From Odontesthes bonariensis (taxonomy: Eukaryota; Chordata; Actinopteri; Atheriniformes; Atherinopsidae): a stretch of DNA of 64,000 bases. The translations under genes and the position numbers were made by a program. This document shows, piece by piece, positions 31,577-43,009 of this stretch. The notes beneath the pieces were generated by a model that was not told the origin of the DNA, did not search any database, and was given only the letters and a program-made list of their open reading frames with translations. Location of the stretch: contig NC_134522.1 in assembly GCF_027942865.1 (NCBI RefSeq), forward strand, positions 36,555,649-36,619,648, in the 5' to 3' direction. The stretch's first letter is position 1. Each line of letters begins with the position of its first letter.

Positions 31577-32740
31577 ATGGGGTTTCGACTCTGCTGCCAT
31601 TGGACGTCCCTATGGATGGTCATCGTCTTGCTGGGAAATGTCAGAGCTGAGCCATTTTCACAGACACAATACACCCTCAGCCAAGACATAACCACCTTCA
31701 GTGAGGCCATGAAAATCTGCTCCCCTGGCGTCCTTACCACCATCACCACTGAGCACGAACTCCAACAAATCCTTGAACTCATCAACAATTCTGTGTCATC
31801 TCAGGAAGAATTCACTGTCTGGGTCGGGTTGAAGAGGGACAGGAACGAGTGTGTTGACCAGTCACTGCCACTGAGAGGATATAAGTGGACAGAAAACAGC
31901 AGCCAGGAGACGAAGGTAAGCGTGTGGTTGGAGGAGCCGAAGCGCACCTGCACAGACCTGAGATGTGCAGCACTGAAGCGGCGCTTCGCTCAGGCAGACC
32001 TTCAGCTGGGTCTGATCCCTGTTGCCTGTAAAAGTAAATACAAGTTCATCTGCAAACTGAACGCTGGACTAACAGAGAAGTCACATGACAGCAGACAGAC
32101 CACCATGACACCTGCTGCAACAGAGCCAGAAATGGACCCAACCACACCTGAAACTGCAACACTGGGACCTAACCCAGTGACACCACAACCTAACCAACCA
32201 ACCCCAGAACCAGATAATGACCCCGGCGCTGGCTCTGGACCAGCACTGGACTTGTGTCAGATTCCCAGCAGCCCCGACACTCGCTCCCTCATTTTGGACC
32301 CCAGTAACAGCAGCAGGATTCAGGTGGAGTGCTGGTCCAGCATCCAGCTGGATCTGCTCTGCTCTGGACAACCTGCCACGTGGAGAATGCTGGATGGCTC
32401 GCCGGCCAACTTCAGCAGCATCTGTTGGCAGTGTGACGTCGGCTTTCAGAAAAATGCTTCTGGTTACTGTGTAGACATCGATGAGTGTAGTGACGGAAAC
32501 CCCTGCCGGTACAGCTGCCTGAACACGGAGGGTTCCTACACCTGTGTCTGTGCTGACCACCATGATAACGAGACATGCCAGGATGGAGTGATAAAGCAGG
32601 GCTCTGGCCCACTGACACGCATCCTGATCCCAGTTGTGGTTGCTGTTGTGGCGCTGATGGTACTGCTGGTGATCGTAGGAGTGATAGTAAAATGCTGCTT
32701 GATGAGACGGTCGAAAAAGCGTGCCAGACTGGAGGCTTAG
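31577..32740 (+). CDS. clec14a: CLEC14A-like C-type lectin domain membrane protein (single exon, 387 aa)
   Basis: Start ATG at 31577 in AAGAAATGG context. Residues 1-24 form a signal peptide with a LWMVIVLLG core. A C-type lectin-like domain spans about 25-165 (TTFSEAMKIC, FTVWVGLKR, CTDLRCAAL, YKFICKL); the sugar-binding EPN/QPD and WND motifs are absent. A Thr/Pro-rich stalk follows (about 170-220). Next is a cysteine-containing sushi-like segment (about 225-300), then a calcium-binding EGF domain, DIDECSDGNPCRYSC to CVC. A transmembrane helix lies at about 350-373 and a short basic tail (RRSKKRARLEA) ends the protein. This order defines the group XIV lectins (CD93, thrombomodulin, CD248, CLEC14A), which act on endothelial surfaces. 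The intronless gene and its place between sec23a and foxa1 favour CLEC14A. Shorter than the human protein (490 aa), mainly in stalk and tail. Confidence 0.88.
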   Translation: MGFRLCCHWTSLWMVIVLLGNVRAEPFSQTQYTLSQDITTFSEAMKICSPGVLTTITTEHELQQILELINNSVSSQEEFTVWVGLKRDRNECVDQSLPLRGYKWTENSSQETKVSVWLEEPKRTCTDLRCAALKRRFAQADLQLGLIPVACKSKYKFICKLNAGLTEKSHDSRQTTMTPAATEPEMDPTTPETATLGPNPVTPQPNQPTPEPDNDPGAGSGPALDLCQIPSSPDTRSLILDPSNSSRIQVECWSSIQLDLLCSGQPATWRMLDGSPANFSSICWQCDVGFQKNASGYCVDIDECSDGNPCRYSCLNTEGSYTCVCADHHDNETCQDGVIKQGSGPLTRILIPVVVAVVALMVLLVIVGVIVKCCLMRRSKKRARLEA

Positions 32741-33385
32741 ATGAAGATGAGGTTTTAAAAATGTCGTTGGAATGTGCAGGCATTGAGAAGAAAACAACAT
32801 CAGAGAGCAGAGCCGGACCGTTGGGTTCAGGGACAATGTCAGAGTGCATTTACGTCTTGCTGTTGGTTAAAATATATTAAAAAAAATATTTTAAATGGAA
32901 AGATTTTGTGAAAATGAGTGAAACAGCCGGAGTGAAGTGCAGATAAAATGAATTCTTGAGAACTGAGCAAGTTGAGTTAAAACAGCCAGCGCTGTTTTGT
33001 GTTTGGTTAGCTTTAGGCAGCACCTGACTCGGGAAGGAAAGCTTGTTACATTACATGGCACCTCATTGTAACTCCTCATCATCCTCCAGACACTGTGGTG
33101 ATAAGAGGTTGTGTTAGTTCACATATTTCTATCTTCTTGTCATTGTTACCTGCTGGTGTCTCTAGTTTGAGAGAAATCAGTCCCTGAGCTCCGTCAGAAA
33201 GGCAGCCCTTAACAACATGCTGCTGTAGTCATTCAAGACACAATTTACTTATAATTATCGAGTCCACTCCTCTACAACATGTTTATATGTTGATTTTTGC
33301 TGGTTCATGTTGGCTCTTTATAAACTAATCAAAGATACTGATCCACTGATGTTTTGTAAATGATTATTCTTTTGATGATTGACCC

Positions 33386-33391
33386 AATAAA
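33386..33391 (+). promoter_or_regulatory. clec14a: Candidate clec14a poly(A) signal
   Basis: AATAAA 646 bases after the stop. An AT-rich stretch at 32870-32895 could provide an earlier non-canonical end. Inferred only. The intervening 3' UTR shows no repeat. Confidence 0.35.
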
Positions 33392-33499
33392 TTGTCCAAC
33401 CATCACTGATGTACCGCCTGGGTTGTCTGGGATTTGGAATTCAATTCACAACTTCACAGCTCTTATCATTTTTACTTGTGACTGGTTAGAAATAACAGA

Positions 33500-34012
33500 A
33501 GGCAAGACAAGTTTATTTGTAGAGCACAATTCATACACAAAGTGCTTCAAAGCTACATAAAATCACAAGAATGCAAATGAAATCATTCCAAAAAAACATA
33601 AAAAATAAACATTAATTCATTAATTTAAAAGTGAAGAGTGCAGATAAAACACTTTCAGGTGTCATATGCACAGCTAAACAGAACTGTTTTCAGCCTGGAT
33701 TTAAACATTGTCAGAGTTGAGGCCTGTCTCACATCTTCTGGAAGACTGTTCCAGATTTTAGGAGCATAAACTGAAACGCAGCCTCACCTTGTCTAGTCCT
33801 GACTCTGGGCACCAGCAGGAGACCCCTCCCTGAGGCAGGAGACCCCTCCCTGAGGTTCTCAGAGCCCGAGTTGGTTCATATGGCTCTAACATGTTAGAGA
33901 TGTACTTTGGTGCTTGACCATGAAGAGACTTGTACACAAACAGAGCTGTTTTAAAGTCTATTCTCTGAGCGACAGGAAGCCAGTGCAGAGTTTCACGTAG
34001 CAGGTTCAACAA
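33500..34012 (-). pseudogene. L2-group LINE C-terminal fragment
   Basis: Minus strand: ETLHWLPVAQRIDFKTALF, VYKSLHGQAPKYI and EPTRALRTSGRGLL, then a frameshift where a 17-base segment (GCAGGAGACCCCTCCCTGAG-type) is duplicated at 33815-33855. It ends in an L2-like 3' tail at about 33500 (ACAAATAAACTTGTCTTGCC on the minus strand). This is a different L2 subfamily from the 13.6-kb copy. Confidence 0.8.
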
Positions 34013-34019
34013 ACTCTGA

Positions 34020-35115
34020 GTCTATTCCTGACCTCTGAGTTGATCTACTCTGAGATAGAAAACTCTGAGTTTTCTGTTCCAGAAACGCTGATTTGAGTGA
34101 GTTTAATCAGCTCTGAGTAGGTTCACCTTGAGTTTAGCGCGTGCACCACGTGCACCATCAATGGAGCCCCGATTCGACGAATCACCATGGCAACGGGGAA
34201 GAGGAGGGGCTACGTTTTTCACCAACCTCGAATTGGAAATCTTAATGCGCTCATACGGCGAGTTTCAATACGTTTTTAGAAATAAGTGCAACACTGCTGC
34301 AGCAGCAAAAGCGTAAGTTTAAATGTAGTCCTTTGCAATCACAATAATATTACTGGGGAAACTGTTTGGATGGTAACCCATTCTTTTATTTCATTTAGGT
34401 GCAATCCCGCGGGGGAGAAGCTCACTGGGCAGCAGTTTAAGATGAAATATAAAAACATTGTTCAAACAGGTGAGACCTCGGCATGGAGGTACCTCATTTT
34501 GATCATGTTTTACTCTGTAAAGTAAATATTAAGTGGCTATTTGACTGTGCAGTTATTTTATTCCCAACATAATGCTGTTCTCACACAGATAAATGTCTTC
34601 TCATCTATATCATGTTCTGTTAAATAATTAAGCCTATTAAACTAACACAGACTTCTACTGAGCCAACAGAAAGAAGGCAGATGCCCGTAAAACCGGTGCT
34701 GCCCAGCACCGCCACCTCTAACAGAAGGCCAGTGGCTGAGGGAGTCCACCCCCAAGACACGAGTGTCTTTATAAAATATAATAGGCCTATATATATATCT
34801 CTTTTTTAAGCCTATTCATACAAATACTTATTTGTCTTTTATGTCTTTTTTTTCTTTTGTCCCAACAAAAAGATAATTGTCTGTAAATACAAAAATCTAT
34901 GCGGTCTGATAAACATCTCCCAACGAATATTTAATTCTCTGCGCAGTAATGCTGCACCTTCATCCACGGGATCGTTGTCAAAAGGACATGTTGGTGAAAA
35001 AAGTCGCCTCCTGCTGTGCCTCATGGACTTCTGGAAGTAGAAGAACTCGCTCTGCTGACTGAATGAATGAGGAAATCAAATGGCTGAAAGAGGGCGGAGA
35101 CAGAGAGAAACTCCA
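34020..35115 (+). mobile_element. PIF/Harbinger remnant with Myb/SANT-like gene pieces
   Basis: The left part has multiple ACTCTGAGTT blocks (34013-34125) typical of a terminal repeat region. A spliced gene follows. Exon 1 from ATG 34161 reads FFTNLELEILMRSYGEF and NTAAAAK, ending at GTAAGT near 34313. Exon 2 (about 34400-34470) reads CNPAGEKLTGQQFKMKYKNI, ending at GTGAGA. A third decayed exon lies near 34665-34740. This is the Myb/SANT DNA-binding companion protein of Harbinger elements. The WQKI helix is lost, so it is dead. The right border is estimated from ACTCCAGGTTCATTGAGT near 35110. Confidence 0.65.
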
Positions 35116-35471
35116 GGTTCATTGAGTAAAACCTGGTCCCGAACTGTCTGAAATACTCATGCTACTAAACCTGTATTTTTGCAGGAAAAGTAGAGAAAAT
35201 ACACGTGAGATATGGTCTGTTGGTAGGCAGGTTCCGGTCTGAGCTTGGGACCCCCGAGCAGATGGACCACACCCAGTGCTCACCTTGCGACACACTCCCT
35301 CTGCTGACGAACTTAGGCAATTACAACTGCAAACCAAAACTCAAAATCAGTGCATTATTAACAGATATGGGAACTTCCTCATGAAAATTCAAACAAAACT
35401 ACAATTGTGATCCTACATTTTTGTGTGTCACACACTCCCCTCTAAGAAGAAAATGGCTCCTAACATTTGAC

Positions 35472-35765
35472 CTTTCAACCTGTAGCTCAGGAGGAAGAGC
35501 AGTTGCCTACCAATCAGAAGGTTGGTGGTTCGACTCTGTCTCTGCTGGCCACATGTTGAAGCTTCCTTGGGCAAATCACTGAACCCCAAGTTGCCTACCG
35601 CTGCATCCATCGGTGTGTGAATGTAGTTGGAAGCACTGTGTAGCTTTATGGTTTAAGACGTGCTGTGTGAGTGAATGGGTGAATGTGGCATGTAGAGTTA
35701 AAGCGCTATGAGTGGTCAGCTGGACTAAAAAAGTACTATACAAGTACAGTCCATTTACCATTTAA
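35472..35765 (+). mobile_element. tRNA-derived SINE
   Basis: GTAGCTCAGGAGGAAGAGCA serves as the A-box region and GGTTGGTGGTTCGACTC as the B box. A body follows with GGCAAATCACTGAACCCCAA and a 3' part with AAAGCGCTATGAGTGGTC and CAAGTACAGTCCATTTACCA. All are hallmarks of an abundant fish SINE. Confidence 0.85.
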
Positions 35766-37789
35766 CCTCAAATATGCAAAATGTGTAAGACACTGGAAGC
35801 AACATACTTTGTCTTCAGTCATTAATATGTGTGCATTGGCTAGTTGTTAATGTATAGGTAGAGTGTAAGTAAGTAAGTAGGGTAATTCATTATGATGAAT
35901 GACTGGAGTGAGGTATGACGAAAAGGGGTTTGGCTTTAGATTGAAAAATACCGGATCTGGTGACACAAGTATCTCCGATGTGAATCCGATGCAAGGTGTA
36001 TCTTTTCTGGGAGAGGCAACTCATTACCATTCCCATCAAAAGGCACTCCTGTAACCTCACTGTCCCCCACTCCTTCATGTCTATCTTCATTATCATTGCT
36101 CGTTTTTTTTGGTTTTGGTGTTCAGGTTATCCAATTTCTTTTTCCCTAGTTTCCTCTGTCTGCTCTCTCCCAAACAGTTGTCCCCTCTCCATTGTGGGTC
36201 ATCCATAGCTCACCATCTGGTTTAACTCTGCAGGGGCTGGATTTTTTGAGAGACCGCAGGTAAGTTCAGGGGTCGACCATTGTCTCTGATTCCACTTCTC
36301 AAGTCATACCTTAGCTCATAGAAGGTAGACCTTCCTTCCTCATCAGAGCAAGATTCACCATTTGGTTCGTACTCTCTTACTCTCTGAGTTGTTATTTTCT
36401 TCCTCGCAGATGATGACTTATCTCCCCTGCCGGCTTGATAAGATACAGCAGGTTACGATGAAGAACTCTTGACTTATTTTATTATTGAACTGACTTATTA
36501 ACTTTCCAGAACCACCCCTTTCAGTCAATTTCCTTACCAGTACTCGATCTCCTGGCTGCAGTATTACTACCCTCAAGTGTTGGTCATAATGGTTTTTACC
36601 ACGAGCACTTTTTGCTGTTCTCTGATGCGATCCTATAGGCCTCAGTCATCCGATCCACCCATTTCTCCTCTTAGCTTCTTGTTGTCTGTGGCTCATCACA
36701 TGAAGCCATCCTGAATAACATATCCACAGGCAATCATGGGTGTCTGCTGAAAAGCAAAAAGAAGGGAGGGTACCCCCGTCGCCTCATGACGGGTACATGA
36801 ATCTTTTCCTTTTCTCCTCCCAGAGTGCTCAGCATCTACAAAGCTGTGTAGTTGAGGTGCTCAGCAGGGTTACCCTGAGGGTGATAAGGGGTTGTACATG
36901 AGTGTCCTGAAGAATTCCTTCTCAAATTCATGCCCTTGATCGTGGTGTAGCCACAAGGAGTACCCCTGAGGTGGGAAATTAAATCACTGAAAATTCGTTC
37001 TGCTGTGGTTTTGACACTATTGTTGGATAAGCCTGTGCATACCTAGTAAAGTGGTCTACCACCATTGGAACGTATTGGCATCCTCCTCTACTCAGCTCTA
37101 AATGCAGGTAATTGATGGAAACGAGTTCCATTCCAGCTGGTGGTTATACTTGACCTAGGAGCTCTGATGTGCCTCACAGGCTTCTTTTGTTTGACGTGTG
37201 ACTTCAATGTCTCGACTGATATGGGGAAAATAAAATCTTTATCTGGCAAGACCAAGAACTCTTTCAACCCCAACATGGCCAATGTCATCATGCAAGTGCT
37301 TTAGGACTAGCGATTTGAAGCTGCTTCATAAGGCTAGCTGGCATTTTTCTGCTGTCTTACGGTATAAAACCACACCTTCAACATACAACTTTGTTGTCCA
37401 TTTGTGTATATTTTCTTTGCAGTGCCTTACATGCTTCTTTTTATATCCTCTGTGAGTTTCGCTTTGACTCATTCATTTTCAGGATGTCACCAATTACGGT
37501 ATCTGTTCTTTGAGCTCTCTGTAGTTCAGCCGGATCAATAGATGCTGCAGCACAGCTACTCAGTTCAAGCAGCTGTGCTAAAGTCAGTGCAGCAACCTTT
37601 TTAACATCACTACTCTTGCCTGCTCCACAGCCTTCCCATGCAGCCATGGCAGTTTCTCTGGAGTGCTCCTTTGTATACACAGCAACATATTTGTCAGTAT
37701 CAAGGGGGTGTCTTGACAGTGTGTCTGCATAGACAGAGACTGGATAGTGTAGTGTTAAGCTTGCCACCTTTAGTGTAGGTGACCTGAGT

Positions 37790-38700
37790 TCAGTTCAATT
37801 TCAATTCAATTCATTTTTATTTATATAGCGCCAAATACAACAAATGTCATCTCAAGGCACTTAGATAATAAAGTCCAATTCAAGCCAATTGGAATTCAAT
37901 TATTTGTAATCATAATTATTTATAAAATAATCCAATTCGTTCATCCATCCATCCATTATCTATACCGCTGAATCCGTCGATTGGGTCGCGGGGGGCTGGA
38001 GCCTATCCCAGCGGTCTCCAATTCGTTCATATAGAGCCAATTCAAAAACAATTTCCTAGTTAAGGAAACCAACAGATTGCACTGAAACTTTTTTTTTTTC
38101 TTTTCGGTCCAATCTCCCGTCCTGAGCGTGCCTGAGGCGACTGTGGAGAGAAACGACTCCCTTTTAACAGGAAGAAACCTCTGACAGAACCAGACTCAGG
38201 AAGGGTGGCCATCCGCCTCGACCAGCTGGGGTTTGAGAAGACAGAAAGAGAGGGGGGGGGGGGTTGGCGGCACTGTAACACCATTCAAAGGATATCTGTT
38301 GGAACAGGGAAACACGAGTTAATGACCACAATAATGTCACATATACATAAAGAGAGTAAAGTGAGGAAAGGTGTGACAGATGAGGCCCCCCAGCAGTCTA
38401 GGCCTATAGCAGCTTAACTATGGGATGTTTCACGATCACCTGAGCCATCCCTAACTATAAGCTTAATCAAAAAGGAAAGTTTTAAGCCTGGTCTTAAAAG
38501 TGGAAAGGGTGTCTGCTTCCCGGACATTTACTGGCAGCTTATTCCACAAGAGAGGGGCCTGATAACTGAAGGCTCTGCCTCCCATTCTACTTTTAGAAAC
38601 TCTGGGAACCTCAAGTAAACCTGCAGTTTGGGAACGAAGTGCTCTGTTAGGAAAATATCTTACAATGAGATCTTTAAGATATGATGGAGCTCGGTCATTA
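37790..38700 (-). mobile_element. L2 LINE 3' part inserted in the gypsy element
   Basis: Minus-strand copy of the 16.1-17.1-kb L2 3' UTR plus the ORF2 C-terminus (AGAGGGGCCTGATAACTGAA at 38549). The 3' end at 37790 carries the TTCAATTCAATT pentamer tail. It has the uninterrupted sequence AAGCCTGGTCTTAAAAGTGG at about 38485, where the 15.7-kb copy holds a TTAA element. A 73-bp secondary insertion lies at 37945-38017. Confidence 0.9.
37945..38017 (-). mobile_element. 73-bp retroposed tail with 13-bp target duplication
   Basis: CCATCCATCCATTATCTATA, then CCGCTGAATCCGTCGATTGG and GGGCTGGAGCCTATCCCAGC. This is a common fish LINE-tail sequence, read in reverse. Flanked by CCAATTCGTTCAT at 37932-37944 and 38018-38030. 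The sister L2 copies near 39978 and 16950-16967 have only one copy of that 13-mer. Confidence 0.85.
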
Positions 38701-38906
38701 AGAATTCATATACATACAAATACATTCAAATCCCCTGCATGAAAGGTACTACCTCCAGTAGGGGTCCTTAGGGAAGACCCCCTTACCCTACCTGTGAGTC
38801 GCTTTGGATAAAAGCATCTGCCAAATCCATAAACATTAAACATTTACTTTACCGGGCATATGTCGAACCTGAAATGTGACAGTTCTCCCACCCACCTGTA
38901 GGCGAC

Positions 38907-39304
38907 TTAAAGCAATACTATGTGACATTTCTACCTTAAAATAACAGCTTGAAAAAATTTGTGTGGCTAGAATGAGTTTTAATATTACGATTGGCCTGTC
39001 TCCTATTCCCTTCGGGGGTCTGAGTTGGAATAACTGCGCTATGTAACTTTGCTGGAGCGGCCCGGGAGCTGAGCGGAAGTACTTCGACTTGCTTTCTGGC
39101 ACACCTACCGCAAAAACAAATAGACCCCTCTCACGCTCCCAGGTACATTTGATTACTCTTACCTTCTGACTCCTCGCCGGTTCGTCAACAAACGTGAAAG
39201 CGAAAGGGTGTTGTATTTACGTCAGTGTAACCGTACATTACCTCCAAGCCTGTAGGGGGAGCTCCATAGTGGGCTTTTTGAGAAGTTACATTGTATTGCT
39301 TTAA
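38907..39304. mobile_element. TTAA-flanked MITE, GCAATAC family
   Basis: Left end TTAAAGCAATACTATGTGAC, right end the complement of TTAAAGCAATACAATGTAAC, TTAA at both borders, 398 bp. Inserted in the gypsy RNase H region. No coding capacity. Confidence 0.85.
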
Positions 39305-39859
39305 CTTAGCAGTACTCCTAACATAAATTAGTAGGTTATTGTCTGTGCAGACGGTAAAATGTGGGGCATAAAACAAGTAATCCATGAATTTCTCACAGAT
39401 AGCCGACTTGAGGGCGAGAAACTTTAACTTGCCTAAGCGGAGTCGATAATTCCTTTCGGCTTAGGTGAGAGTCCTCGAGCCATAGCCAATCACTCTGAGC
39501 TTCCCATTTTGTCTCTATTAAAGGTCCTTTATCTGAAGCGTCTGCATGAAGCACAGATAGGAGTTCAATATTGGGGAGAATGGGAGGTGTTCGCCGGCAT
39601 ATCGATCAGCTTACACAGGGCCTCCTGGGGCTTTTCAGTCATCAGTTTCATAGGTGTTTTGGATGGTAATTATGCCCCTTTTCCCTCTTTATCGATCAGG
39701 ATTATTTTAAGATGGCTGATTTTTGGTTTTCTTGGGTTGTAAGAGCTCATAAATGGATTTTGGTATCCTCGAAAAGAAGCCATCAATTTTCCTCACATCA
39801 CCGACAGTAGCAGGTGTTTCACTTTTATGGCATACACTGCCTTCTTTCTTTCTTTTCTT

Positions 39860-40600
39860 TTTTATATATAGCGCTAAATACAACAAATGTCATCTCAAGG
39901 CACTTAGATAATAAAGTCCAATTCAAGCCAATTGGAATTCAATTATTTGTAATCATAATTATTCATAAAATAATCCAATTCGTTCATATAGAGCCAATTC
40001 AAAAATAATTTCCTAGCTAAGGAAACCAACAGATTGCACTGAAACTTTTTTTTTTTTTTCCTCGGTCCAATCTCCCGTCCTGAGCGTGCCTGAGGCGACT
40101 GTGGAGAGAAACGACTCCCTTTTAACAGGAAGAAACCTCTGGCAGAACCAGACTCAGGAAGGGTGGCCATCCGCCTCGACCAGCTGGGGTTTGAGAAGAC
40201 AGAAAGAGAGGGGGGGGGGGGGTTGGCGGCACTGTAACACCATTCAAAGGATATCTGTTGGAACAGGGAAACACGAGTTAATGACCACAATAATGTCTCT
40301 GGGAACCTCAAGTAAACCTGCAGTCTGAGAGCAAAGTGCTCTGTTAGGAAAATATCTTATAATGAGATCTTTAAGATATGATGGAGCTCGGTCATTAAGA
40401 GCTTTATATGTAAGGAGAAGAATCTTAAATTCTGTTCTGAATTTAACAGGGAGCCAATGAAGAGAAGCTAAAACTGGAGAAATATGATCTCTCCTGTTAG
40501 TTCTCATCAAAACTCTGGCTGCAGCATTTTGGATCAGCTGGAGGCTTTTCAGAGAATATGTGGGACAGCCCAATAATAAAGAATTACAGCAGTCTTGCCT
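39860..40600 (-). mobile_element. L2 LINE 3' part, internally deleted
   Basis: Minus-strand L2 with the same 3' UTR as the copies at 17 kb and 37.8-38.7 kb. At about 40295 the UTR jumps straight into ORF2 (CCCAGAG then GTAAACCTGCAGTCTGAG), so several hundred bases including the UTR start are deleted. ORF2 then continues with LHWLPVKFR, NAAARVLMRTNRRDHISPV and CCNSLLLGCP up to about 40600, where gypsy RT sequence resumes. Confidence 0.88.
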
Positions 40601-41819
40601 TGAGGTCTTTTGGGTCAATGTGTATCCCTTTAGCTGAGACTAAGCGATCCACACATCTCACCTCTCGCTTCAACAAGTCACATTTGGTGGGGTGAAGTTT
40701 AACTCCATGACTCTGCAGGGCTCTTAAGACCTTTCTCAGTCCTTCCACATGGCCCTCAAATGTCCAAGTGTAACATAAAGTGTAATCTAAGTATGGAATA
40801 TAACACTCATCTCAGAAGGGCACTAGCATTTCTTCCATACTGTGTTGAATTGAGGATGGTGCCTTGGTCAGCCAGAATGGGATTTGCACCCATTTGTACA
40901 GACCTGTATTCTGGGAAAGGGGTGACGGTCTGGGACTGTGCGCTGGTAAGACTAGAATAGAATAGAAAAATACTTTATTCAAAGTAGGAAGATGATAATC
41001 AATGCACAGTCAAAGAGACCTGTCTTTCTTTCATACACAGACTATGGGAGCAGAGTAAGGGGATGGCGACTTCAGAATTCATCCTCTCGCCAGAAGGTCC
41101 TAATTGTATTCCTTGACATCTTTATAGAGGGGTTTAGGAATGGCAGTAAATCTTTGGATTGGGGAATTGTCTCTGAGTGTTATTGTCATCTCCAAGCTCG
41201 GAATGCACCCCATGTCATTTTCTGCTCATGGAGATGATTCTTCCTTCAACATTTTTTTAAACAATCTTTTGCCTCAGTCAGGTGATTAACATCAACTGGA
41301 GGTTCCCATTCTTGAATCAATGTCTTGTCACTGTCCAGCTGTGCACCTGATAACTAATTTGTCTTCTGGGGGCTTGGTGCGTCAGTCTGTATGACTCCTA
41401 AGATTGGTTCGATGGTACCAAGAGTGGTTTTGTAGGTGAGGGTCACATCATATTTGTTATGATTGGCAATGGGGACTTGGACATGTGGGACTTTTGCATC
41501 ACAGACTGCCAGAAAACTACTTCCAACATCTAGCTGATGCAGGGTGGGGTTGCTGTCATTTGGTTCAAAGAGCACCATTTGGTTGGGGATGTCTGCAGAG
41601 GGCACTTTGCATTTGTCTGATCTGGCCAGCTGGAATTACCACCTCATTTCGTCCGAATTTCAGCAGTCTTCATTTCCAATGATGAGTTTTTCCTGGATGA
41701 AACTAACCAGTTCTGTGAATTGGAAACTTGTGCTACAAAATAAAATGGACCCAGTTAATAATTCCCTTAATTCAACAGTTAATCTTCTAAAACTGGCTCA
41801 GTACCTAATAAAGAACCTC

Positions 41820-42190
41820 CTGATCCCTATACTCCCTACATAGATCGATGAGCAGTGCTGACCAACATGTCATTGGGGTCATCAGGTGGGAACCTCCTTT
41901 CATCAGTGTTTCGTCTAATTGGGCCCACAACACCTCCAGGAGGCTAGAGAGTGATCACTGGCGTCCCAGAGTCACTCCCCTAATGCCAGCCATCACTGCT
42001 CCTCACACCACAACAACCATCTTTTCTTCCACAACCACAAACTACACCAGCCTCTAACCAACTGCACACCAGTCACAGCGGGGTGGGGATACAAACCCTG
42101 GTTCGGGTAGGGGGTAATGAAAGTATAGAGGGTGCCAGAGGTGGAGGCAGGACGAGACACACTAGCAGATTCAGCAGGCAAACTTATCTA
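41820..42190 (-). mobile_element. L2 LINE 3' UTR fragment
   Basis: Matches the reverse complement of about 16200-16470 in the 13.6-kb copy (CACACCAGTCACAGCGGGGT, CCCTGGTTCGGGTAGGGGGT, CTATACTCCCTACATAGATC). It also has extra sequence at about 41855-41995 that the other copy lacks. Confidence 0.75.
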
Positions 42191-42617
42191 AACAGTCCTA
42201 CAATCACTAAAACTGCCAGCAAAAACAAGGCCACACAGGCCAACTCACCTAAAATGGCCGCCTGGTTTCAAAAGGCTCACATGGGCCACACCCTCCACTG
42301 TTGAATGGCACACCCTGGATGTTCATTGCACTGCGGATTGCACTATGAATGGAAAGGTGAAAAACATCACAGGTGTGTTTTGAAAGGAAATCACATAAGG
42401 TCATGTGACCAGGACATAGATTGGCTGACCAATAGGGAAGGGGAGAGTGATGAGGGAATACCAAACAGCCTTTTGTTTTGCAAACACCCAACCAAGTGAC
42501 ACACAAACAAAACAATATTGTAAAGACCATAAAGCGAGCAAAAAAATATAAATAAAACACAAAATAAACATTGCTAAATGGTCTTGCCAATGGACACACC
42601 AAGAATTTTTTCCTATG

Positions 42618-42664
42618 GGATTAGCTCACTGGTGGACTATCTAAGTCCACCAGTGAGCTAATCC
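42618..42664. repeat. Perfect 21-bp inverted repeat, 5-base loop
   Basis: Arms 42618-42638 and 42644-42664 are exact complements (GGATTAGCTCAC to GGTGGACT); the loop is ATCTA. A second hairpin, ATGTATGAAG-ATAA-CTTCATACAT, follows at 42678-42701. Confidence 0.9.
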
Positions 42665-42911
42665 TAATATGCTAACATGTATGAAGATAACTTCATACAT
42701 ATTAGATTGTATTACTGGTGACACTGAGCTTTTCATAGCATAGTATATATAATTTAATTATTACAGTTTCACATGTAAGAAATTCACATTCATTCAAACT
42801 TAAAGTTTGATGACTGATGACTTAAAGTTTCACATGTATTCAAACTTAAACCAAGTAACTTGTCTGAAACCCGCTGATCTTTAAAATGGACATTAGTGAG
42901 GCTGTCCATGT

Positions 42912-43006
42912 GCACCTGATAAATCATTTGTCTTCTGGGGGCTTGGTGTGTCAGTCTGTATGACTCCTAAGATTGGTTTGATGGTACCCAGATTGGTTTT
43001 GTAGGT
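42912..43006 (-). repeat. Duplicate of a gypsy segment (95 bp)
   Basis: GGGGGCTTGGTGTGTCAGTC and GACTCCTAAGATTGGTTTGA repeat the segment at 41343-41437 almost exactly. A second, detached gypsy-derived piece or a segmental duplicate. Confidence 0.8.
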
Positions 43007-43009
43007 GTA

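Larger units (their letters stand above)
36200..41850 (-). mobile_element. Ty3/gypsy LTR retroelement, decayed and fragmented
   Basis: Collinear minus-strand pieces, from high to low coordinate: a protease-proximal region (41605-41354, MVLFEPNDSNP); RT C-terminal part (about 40760-40590, GVKLHPTKCDLLKREV); RNase H (39440-39310, DYLFYAPHFTVCTDNN); and its end at about 38906-38840 (VRHMPGKVN). The junction to integrase follows at 37767-37441 (ADTLSRHPLD), then the zinc-binding region and core start at 37291-37088. More integrase core lies at about 36990-36860. L2 LINEs (37.8-38.8 and 39.86-40.6 kb) and a TTAA element (38907-39304) interrupt it. Many stops; no intact frame; LTRs not identified. 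Endogenous, inactive. Confidence 0.75.

Noticed and set aside
35472..35545. True tRNA gene
   Set aside because: A and B boxes are present, but the cloverleaf cannot be completed and the sequence continues into a SINE body and tail.
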